A DNA stretch of 64,000 nt from Posidonia oceanica (lineage: Eukaryota; Streptophyta; Magnoliopsida; Alismatales; Posidoniaceae): the NCBI GenBank assembly GCA_037176725.1, contig JAZBRS010000049.1, positions 13,968,001 through 14,032,000 of the forward strand. The letters run 5' to 3'. Shown here piece after piece: positions 56,201 through 64,000 of the stretch (positions are counted from its first letter, which is position 1; each line of letters begins with the position of its first letter). Under the pieces are notes generated by a model that was given only the letters and a program-made list of their open reading frames with translations, searched no databases and had not been told where the DNA came from. Both the position numbers and the translations under genes were made by a program.

Positions 56201-59015
56201 CGCTGCAGACCTCCGGTGGCTTCTCCGGCTCGCTCCAGCCCGCGTCGAGCTCCGCCGAATGTCGACCGACCTCCGTCAAGACCTGGAGATGCTCCCCCGC
56301 CGGTCTGCGCTCCTCCAGCAACCCTGTGTCGGCGTTCATGGACACTGGCAGCTTGCTGCTACAGTGTCCATGGCCGCCGGCCTTTGCACTGTTTGCTTAT
56401 TTTTCAGTTACCTTAGTTTTCTTACAAATATTGCATTTCTGGTCTGAGTTTTTATTATTTTGCATTCCAGTCCTTTATTTGTTTTAATCTGCTGATTTTT
56501 AAACTGAAACCATATTAAATTGCATGAAATATTTATGTTTTTTCTTATTTGCATGCTGATCCATTTACTGTGCTTTCTAGTTATAAATTTTTATGCTTTA
56601 GCCCTCCTGTTTTCAATTTCTGCATGTAGGTCCTGCAGTAGATTATTTAACTTAAATGCATCAAGTTTACCATATCATATTGCATTCTGGGCCCCCCTTG
56701 TTTTCTGTTTTTGCATCTTAATCCTCTGCACTATAGAACTTAGGTTTTATTTTTAATTTTTGCTTGTTGCATTGCACATTTGCCCCTCTGTTTTTTCATT
56801 TTTGCATATAGGTCCTTTTTAAATGCACAGTAGTCTTCTGCATGCATATTTAGCTTATTGCATTGCATTTTCAACCCTGCATATTATAAAAATTGCATGT
56901 CAGTCCACAGTCTGTGTTTCCAGTGCATATTTTGCATACTAAATCGCATTTTTGACCCTGCATGATTCAAAAATTACACATAGGTCCTTGCATCCTTTAA
57001 AAATCATGTAAAAAGACTGTTTTGCCCCTAAAGTTGCATCTTAGCTCCTATGCTTACAAAATTGCATATAGACCCTCCACTTGCATTCCCAGACTCCCCA
57101 GAACCCTGTTTTCTGGAAAATTTGCACTTTAGACCCTAGTTTTTTCCAAAATTACCCTCTGATTTCCATTTGTTTTCAAAACTTCTTCCAATGCATGCCC
57201 TCTTTTCAAAGTAGTTTTCTGAACCCAATCTTTTGCAAAATAACCCTCTGCCCTCTCCCGTTTTCAAAACTCTCTCCTGTGGGCCCCATCCTTTTTGAAA
57301 AATTGCATTTAGCCCCCTTCTCTTTTCAAAAATGGCATTTGAACCTCTTTTTTTTTCTAAAATTCCCCTCTTGTCTTTTCTTGCATCTTGCATGCATCCT
57401 GCATTCATTTAGCTTTGCATTTTAGCATCCCTTTGCACACACTAAGCACCTTTAGCTCCCCTTCACTTGGGAGGACTTTTTGCACACCCCTAGGACCTCC
57501 TGAACACCTAGATCTGTTCTTCTCCCCTGTTCTGGCTTTCCTGCCTTGAAGCTGCGATATCTTCCGATCCTGCCGTTGGATCTTCTCAAGTGAGCTGCCC
57601 AGGTGACCGCAGCAAAGCGCTCTTCAGCATGGATCCAGCAGATCTCAGATCAGGCTCCCGGATTTCCAGGTATGTCCTCCTGAACCCCTGCATTGCATTC
57701 ATTTGCATGCCATTTGCATAGTTTTCTTCGTTTTCGATTTCTGTCTCTTTAAGCATGTAGAATAGGACCTCTTCTTCTTGTCTATCAACTCAGATCCCTG
57801 TTTCGCGTTCCCCTGTGGCCTTTGTGTTGTGTTTTCCCTGGATTCACCACTTAATGTGACTTTCTCCCCCCTTTTCCACGATCCGATCGCATCGCGAGCT
57901 TTGGGCAGCATGCGAGACACACCGTGGAACGGTTTAGTGGGAAATGGTCGCAAAAGAGGTGGTAATCCCCCCGTTTGCTTACTCTCCCCTTTGTAGGTCT
58001 TCACACCTACTCTGTGTGGCCTCGAACAGTGCCTGTTCTCACACATGTGTTGTTCTGCTTCTCCTTTTACTGCTTCTAATCTTTTCCTTGCATTTGCATT
58101 CGCACAGCTTTTCTGAGGTTTTATCTAGCAGTTTTTTGCACCGTTTTGCGTGTCCGCTCTCGTTTTGGCACCGTTTCGCGTGCCTGCTCTGTCTTTCACG
58201 TCGTTTTGCGCGCTCGCCCTGTTTTTGGCACAGTTTTGCGTGCCCATCATCGCCTTTTACACCGATTTGCGTGCCGCCTTGCTTTCTCGCCCGTTTTGCG
58301 TGCCGACCTTGTCCCTTTGCACCGTTTTGCGCGCTTTCTTGTTTTTGCCTCGTTTTGCGTGCTTTACGCCGTTTTCTCTTGCATGTCGATCGCATTGCAT
58401 GGTTTCGCCGTTGTTTTGCTTTTTCGCTTGCATTTGCATATAGGGCTGTGATGCTTACTGCCTGGAGTTCTCACGAGCCAGGTTTCGCCCGGTTCGGAAC
58501 ACAGACAGCGTAGCTGAGCACTTAGACAGCACGTTTACTTCCTTGCCCTGCATCTCTCCACTTAGAGCACACCTTGAGCATTCATTTAGGCATTCATAGG
58601 CACATAGGCATTCAATCCTGCATTTCCCTGCGTATGCGAGCGTAAGCCTAGAAAGACCGATTTTCGGGCGTGTCGGGGGTGCCTAACACCTTCCCCGCAC
58701 GTAACAGGAGTCCTTGCCCTGTCTTTTGGCCCGCAATGACCGTACTGCCCTTATCCTAGGCTAGAGTCATCTCATTTGCATGAATTTGCATTTGTTTCCT
58801 TTGCATTGCTTTGCTTTGCATTCCTTGCTTGGTTTTGCGTGTTAATTCACGCATTCCCCCGGTTTTCCTTGTCTCCCGTTAATAGACATGGTGGCGACTC
58901 TGATTTGTCTTATCTTTCTCTTTTCTCCTCGATTTTAAGCGTTTTCGAGTCGAGCCTCTTCCTCGGATCCAATCGCCGCTAAATAGCGAGCCTGATTCCG
59001 ATCGGGATCGCTACA
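53216..59015 (+). repeat. Solo LTR (5800 bp) of the same family, inserted in element D
   Basis: Plus orientation, TGTTGACACCCCATC to GATCGCTACA, flanked by a perfect 5-bp duplication, with no internal region. It has all LTR landmarks: telo-box-like word (53294-53302), TATA-like box (55134-55147), TTGCAT-rich array (56430-57420), CGTTTTGCG repeats (58140-58350) and GGTGCCTAACACC (58678-58690). A solo LTR with intact duplication arises by recombination between the two LTRs of a full insertion. Confidence 0.95.
55134..55147 (+). promoter_or_regulatory. Putative LTR TATA box, solo LTR
   Basis: CAGATAAAAGCCTC, about 1.92 kb inside the LTR, matching the other three LTR copies in position and sequence. 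Confidence 0.5.
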
Positions 59016-59020
59016 CACGC
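59016..59020. repeat. Target site duplication CACGC (right)
   Basis: Exact repeat of 53211-53215 directly after the LTR end CTACA. Confidence 0.95.
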
Positions 59021-62000
59021 TCACTCGAGTATTCTTGTAGCCTCGGTGCGCGACCTCCGTCTCAGCAACTCCTTCTACTGCTTGCTCTGGCCTGACTGAT
59101 TCTGCTGAGTGCTCTACTGATACTACTAAGGGCCTTGCTGACTCTGCTGCTGAAATTGCTGACTGTTCTACTGCTGAGGCTGTTGACAGCTCTGTTACTG
59201 ACTCTGCTTTCTGCTCTGTTACTGCTGCTGCTTGCACTGCTAACGCTTCCTCCTCTGGGTCTTCTAGTGTGCTTGTGGAGGGTATGCCGGACCGACGACT
59301 GATCTAGGCATTACCGCTCATTATGCTGCTCCGGTGGGGCATGTGTTGCACAAACCACCTAGACCCGCCTTCTGGTCGGAGAGTGATGAGCTCATCTGGT
59401 CTAGGAGAGTCCGATGCTGCCGAGCCTTCTTCCAGGACAATGATAGAGGCATGGTCTTCTTGCAGAGGGGGGTCCGCAACCACGGCTTTCCCTTTCCTTT
59501 CTGCAGCTTGATGCTCTGCCAGGTCTTCTGCTATCGACTTGAGTTGTTCTTGATAAAGCAGTTCTAAGTCGGACATCCAAGAATCGACCTGGGCTTCTAT
59601 CGCCACTCCTTCTTCCTCGTCTGAGGGGGAGTCGACGTAGTAGGCGCCGGGGGCCTGCGGCACTGGCCCGGCTGCAAGACGGGTTGCTGCCCTTGGAATC
59701 TGCATGATCTAGTTCATGGGCGCGCTTGATGGTGGCAACTCCGATGTAGAAGGCCCAAATAGACAGGTCAGCGGTGCCACAGATGGATAAGCAGCCAGGG
59801 TCACTGTTATGGGTGAAGAGTAAGCAAAGACGCTCTTCTGAGGGCTCAAGGGCCTGGAGAGTGTCGCGCTCAGTTGGCCTTTTGTATCGGGCCGTAACTG
59901 AGGGAGTGCAGCCTCTGATGCCATGGGGTCTTGCCATGAGAGCTGCTGCTGGTTGTCAGGAGGATGCGAAGCGGACTGCGCCGGCTTCATTCCTGGAGAT
60001 GTGGCTGCTGAAGCGGGCTGAGCCGCGCTGCTGACTGAGTTGATTAACTGCCCCTCCAGAGAGAGGGACAGTGGCACTGATGTAACTATGACCGCTGGTA
60101 GCATGCTTGGTTCTGCCAGAAGGAGTGTCTCTGACTCCTGCACTGCTGCTGTCTGTTCTTGAGATGCAGATGTGGCTGCAAAAGAGTGGGAACTTGCTAG
60201 TTCTGCCACAGGGCTTGCTGAGCTGCCTGCTGTATCTGCCAGAGGGAGAGCTGAATAAACTGACTGTGTGGCCTCTGCTCTGATTACTGTTTCTGCTGTG
60301 CCAGTGGGGACTGCCTCTGTTGTGCCAGACTGCTCCTCATCCGAGTAGTAGTCCTCAACACACACCCAATCCTCTGTCGGTGCCGTGGCTTGATCGTCGG
60401 TCGATCCCAGGATTCCTGCACTGGTAAAGTTAGTGAGGTCTCTGGGAATGGCTGGTTCATGGTCCTTGAGCTGGAAGCAGTGATCTTCGCTGAGCTTTGG
60501 TTTGTAGCCGAGGCCTTCAGATTTCCTCCGCTCCACTGCTACGATCGGCTCTGCGATCCCCTGGCCGTGACGCCCGAGCGGCGTACCCTTTACGTAACCC
60601 CACCTGTGACATACATTCTCGACCATTCGAAAGGGGTTGCTGTGAACGGTCAAGGAGTTGACACGTTCAAGATCAGGAATGAAGTTAACCGGCTCGCACC
60701 GATTAACGCGATATAGGGCTTCAGAAGTCTCGGGGTCAAACGGGATAGATTGCGAAGACACGGGGGAGACTGCTTCGATCCGCTCCTTCTCAAAGTTCTC
60801 CGCCATGACGACAATGACATCATCGCCGCGACGGTACTTTATCATCCGATGGAGGGTCGAAGGAAGGACCTGATGCTTGTGGAGCCAAGGGCGCCCAAGC
60901 AGAAGATTGAAATTGGGCTTCAAGTCGACGACATAGAATTCTACATCGAAGACGACCGGGCCAATAGCGAGAGGAATAATCAGAACCCCCAAAGCGTCAT
61001 GGTGTGTGTTGTCAAAAGCTGTCATTCCCTTCACGGCTGGCGTGATGTCCTCGGCTTTGAATCCGAGCTTGGTTGCAGTACGCAAGGGGCAAACGTTAAG
61101 GCCTGACCCATTATCAACCAGTGTTAGGGGAATGCGAAAGCTTTTGAACTGAACCGTGACGAACAGGGGCTGGTTGTGATTAATCCCCGCCGGAGGCAGC
61201 TCATCACTCGTAAAAGAGATGACCTGGGGCTCCGCAATCAACCCAACCATGCTCTCCAAGGCTGAAGGCTCAATAGACTGGGACACACGGGCAGCCTGGA
61301 ACACGCGAAGAAAAGCCTCGCGGTGTTCGGCAGAGGTGTGGATCAGGTCCCAAATGGAAATGTCAGCTTTGACCTTCTTAAGCTGGGAGGTCAAGTCTGC
61401 CTTGGGTTGGTTCTTTTTGGCAATAGGAGGGGTAGTTCTGGCAGGCTCTAAGGGGGTAGAGGCAGGAAGCTGGGTTACTACAGGCTGGACAGGGATTTGG
61501 CTATCTACAGGTCGGTCCGAGGTCAGATCTGCTATGGGTTGGCTAGAGGGTGGGGGCATAACAGGTCCAGGGTGAGTTGGCCTAGTTGCCGGTGTTGGGG
61601 GCCTGTAAACCCTCCCCGATCGCGTTACTTCCGCTCACATTTCTGTGGCGTTGCTGTAAGGGACGCGATGGGTGTCCAGGGTCAAATCGATGACAACTGG
61701 AGCACGTGCTGCGAGCACAGGAGGGGTTACAGGGGGACCTACTGGATACGGAGGTCTGTCTAAAGGGTATGGTTGTTGGGGTGGGAAGGCTGGGGCAGGT
61801 TGAGGTCTGCCTAGAAGGTGTAGCTGAGGTCGCCCTAAGAGGTGGATGGGGGAACTGAGCTGGGCTCTAGCTAGGAGGTGGACAGGGGATTGAGCCTGAG
61901 GAAGCATAGCGGGAGGCGCGAGAGGGCGCTCCGGCCTGGCACGCGGTCGGATCATGTGAATTCCCGACTCGGAGCCGGCAACTGCCGCGAGATAGAGACT

Positions 62001-64000
62001 GACTGGGAAAGGTTCAGAAATATCAGAAATAAGATCAGAAGGGTCTACCACGGAGGTAGCAGGCCCAGAAGGGAAGACAGAGTGAATGCCTGAGGTTCCA
62101 GCCCCTGCCGAATAAGTGTGCTCCGGTAGGGGTTGGTGGATGATGCTAGAATGAGGGGGAACAGCTGAATGTGCAGATGCATGTGTGTGTGCTTGAGTGG
62201 ATGCCTCGTGCGTGTCGATCACAATCGTTCCCGATTCGATCAGATCCTGAATTGCGTTCCGCAGGGAGAAGCAATTGTCCGTCGAATGCCCGACGCTTCG
62301 ATGGAAATTGCAGAAGAGGTCCGCCCTAAACCAATGCGGCAGGGGACTTGGCGGCGGACGAACCTCCGGGAACTTCAGGAGTGATGCAACCTTTGGCAAG
62401 ATGACCGTGAGCGGTTCCACCAATGGGGCGAATCTCCGCTTCTCAATGGGTGGCCTTCTTTGCCTCTGGTATGAGCCTTGCTGAACCGGTGTGGCAGGGT
62501 AGACCGGTCTAGCGGTGGTTGTGATGTGTGGTGTGTGTGGATTCCTAGGTGCAGGAGCGTACACCATCTGAGTTGGGGCAGGCCGGGATGGCAAGTGAAC
62601 AGGCATAGCAGGAGAGTCGACGAATGCAACAGCGGTTTTCGGCGAGTCCTTCCTCTTCGGGCGGTTGTTGTTGCTGCCGCTGTTGTTGTTGGGGGCGCTG
62701 CTGTTGGCACTGTTACTGCTGATCGCGGCCTGCTTAGCGAACGCAGAGAGGGCCGGGAAGTTGCCACTCCGCAGAGAACTCTCCACGCGCGCTCCAGTTC
62801 TGATGAGTGCTGCAAAAGTAGTGACTGGTTGGATGCTAAGCAGAGCTCCGAGAGACGGCTGCGCTCCTTTGATGACGATCTCAATAGACTCCTCGTCAGA
62901 GGGTCTATCTCGAACCTGAGAGGCAAGGGCGCGCTAGCGGCCGACGTACTCCCCGAACGTCTCACCAGAATTCTGCTTGATTGCGATCAAGTCCGCCCTC
63001 TTTGGGACCAGATCGAGGTTGAAGGAGTATTGTTCCAGGAACGCCTGACTGAGGTCGTTCCAAGTCTTGATGGCTGACATATCAAGCAATGTAAACCACT
63101 TGAGTGCCGGCCCGGTCAAACTCTTCTGGAACAGGCGGATCAGCAACCTCTCGTCAGCCTGAAGCTGAGCGAGATCACCGCAATACGCCTTCAGGTGTGC
63201 AACGGGGCAGCCCCTACCATTATATTTTTCGAAGTCCGGGATTTTGAACTTCGGAGGGAGTACCGCCTCTGGAAAGCAGCAGAGGTCCCGGAACTGGTAG
63301 GTCTGGTGCTCAGTACCCTGCACTAGTCGTAGTGCCTTCTCCAAGATGTCCATCCGGTTATTGATGGGGTCTGGGATTGCAGCTGTAGGAGAGGGATCAG
63401 CAGGGGTAGCGAGCACATACGTCGAATGGGTCGCACCTAAGTGCTCCTCCGGATCTACCATAGCGTCGCCTGGTGGAGCAACGGGATGGCCGGCGTATCT
63501 GTGCTGGGGGACTGTGTATGCAGGAGTGTATGCAGGATGCTGGACCTGATGCAGAGGAGAAGAGTAGATGCCATGCTGTGCTGGGATAGGGGTAGGATGA
63601 CGGAGCCCTAGTTGCTATACAGGCGGGGTGCCAGACAGCGAGCTAGTGAGGTACTGGGCTCCAGCCGGTCCAAGGGACTGACCACCAGAAGGAAGTGGAG
63701 CATGCTGTGCTAAGTGTTGTGCGGCAGGAGGCGGTAGACGGGCCCCCATCGTCGGAACCGTGAGCAGTTGCGACGATGGTCGAGGCGGAGGTGTGGAGGT
63801 CGATGCATGGAATGCAGGAACTGGCCTCAAAGCAACCTCAGGAACGACAGAGACAGAAGAAGGACGAACTGATAGAGCCATGCCCTGCAGTCTCTGGGCA
63901 AGCTCCATTAGGTGCTGGTACTGCGCCTCAGGCGTCTCGCCAGTGGGGACGCTAAAGTGCAGTGCCGGCGGGGGCTGAGAAACAAGTGGCACGGACACAG
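59016..64000 (-). pseudogene. gag-pro: Element D gag-protease-linker (partial, continues off the edge)
   Basis: Continues the pol frame of 49716-53215 upstream. One frame throughout, with stops at 59304, 59709, 61635, 62934 and 63615 and no frameshift. From the C-terminal end it holds the acidic linker (59020-60450), the protease with DNGSG near 61120-61150 and LLLGRPWLH near 60890, the HLLGRPQ repeats (about 61790-61890), the C-N-F-H-x3-G-H-x4-C box near 62290, and the Gag core (62900-63300). The protein is closely similar to that of A. The N-terminus is outside the window. Confidence 0.9.

Larger units (their letters stand above)
38556..64000 (-). mobile_element. Element D: Tat-type retrotransposon carrying a solo LTR, runs off the right edge
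   Basis: Minus strand: 3' LTR (38556-44552), polypurine tract, repeats, DUF7745-like pseudogene, spacer, integrase, RNase H, RT, then a plus-strand solo LTR (53216-59015), then protease and gag to the edge. Its gag-pol reading frame is preserved over about 14 kb with only nonsense codons. Its 5' end is outside the window. Confidence 0.92.

Overview
This window is plant nuclear repeat DNA. I see no host gene, no RNA gene and no bacterial-type operon. Everything legible belongs to one family of very large Ty3/gypsy LTR retrotransposons of the Tat/Ogre type. The supporting signs are LTRs of about 6 kb that begin TGTTGACACC and end CTACA on the element's sense strand, a tRNA-Arg-like primer binding site, gag-protease-RT-RNase H-second RNase H-integrase order, and an extra gene downstream of integrase. 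The host is a flowering plant; the species cannot be named from this sequence.

Layout. Element A (minus strand) fills 1-24531: 3' LTR cut by the window edge (1-4613), a repeat-rich 3' region (4614-8370), the extra DUF7745-like gene (8371-9573), an integrase remnant (11104-12003), a long gag-protease ORF (12345-17198), leader, primer binding site, and a complete 5' LTR (18533-24531). A lacks RT and both RNase H domains through an internal deletion, yet its two LTRs are about 99.3% identical, so it inserted recently. A sits inside the gag of element B (plus strand, 24532-33468), which keeps protease, RT, both RNase H domains, a frameshifted integrase and a DUF7745-like pseudogene. B is fused abruptly, at about 33468, to the truncated 3' LTR of element C (minus strand, 33469-38555). 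C is interrupted at 38555 by element D (minus strand, 38556 to beyond the right edge). D has a full 3' LTR (38556-44552) and a decayed but frame-preserved gag-pol, split by a plus-strand solo LTR (53216-59015) with a perfect 5-bp target duplication CACGC.

The genes are one replication unit seen four times: Gag packages RNA, protease processes the polyprotein, RT and RNase H make cDNA, and integrase inserts it. The additional gene has no known role. Its length (1203 nt) is the same in A, B and C, and D differs only by a 20-nt deletion.

The most unusual material is the 2-3 kb between the extra gene and the 3' LTR. It is packed with short repeats that fold as hairpins and H-type pseudoknots. 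Stem bases change in compensating pairs within an element (GATAG/CTATC, GACAG/CTGTC, GGTAG/CTACC). Blocks of these repeats are bracketed by complementary words about 100 bp apart that also change in concert between sibling elements. I know of no description of such a structured array in a plant retrotransposon, and it is the best candidate here for an undescribed system.
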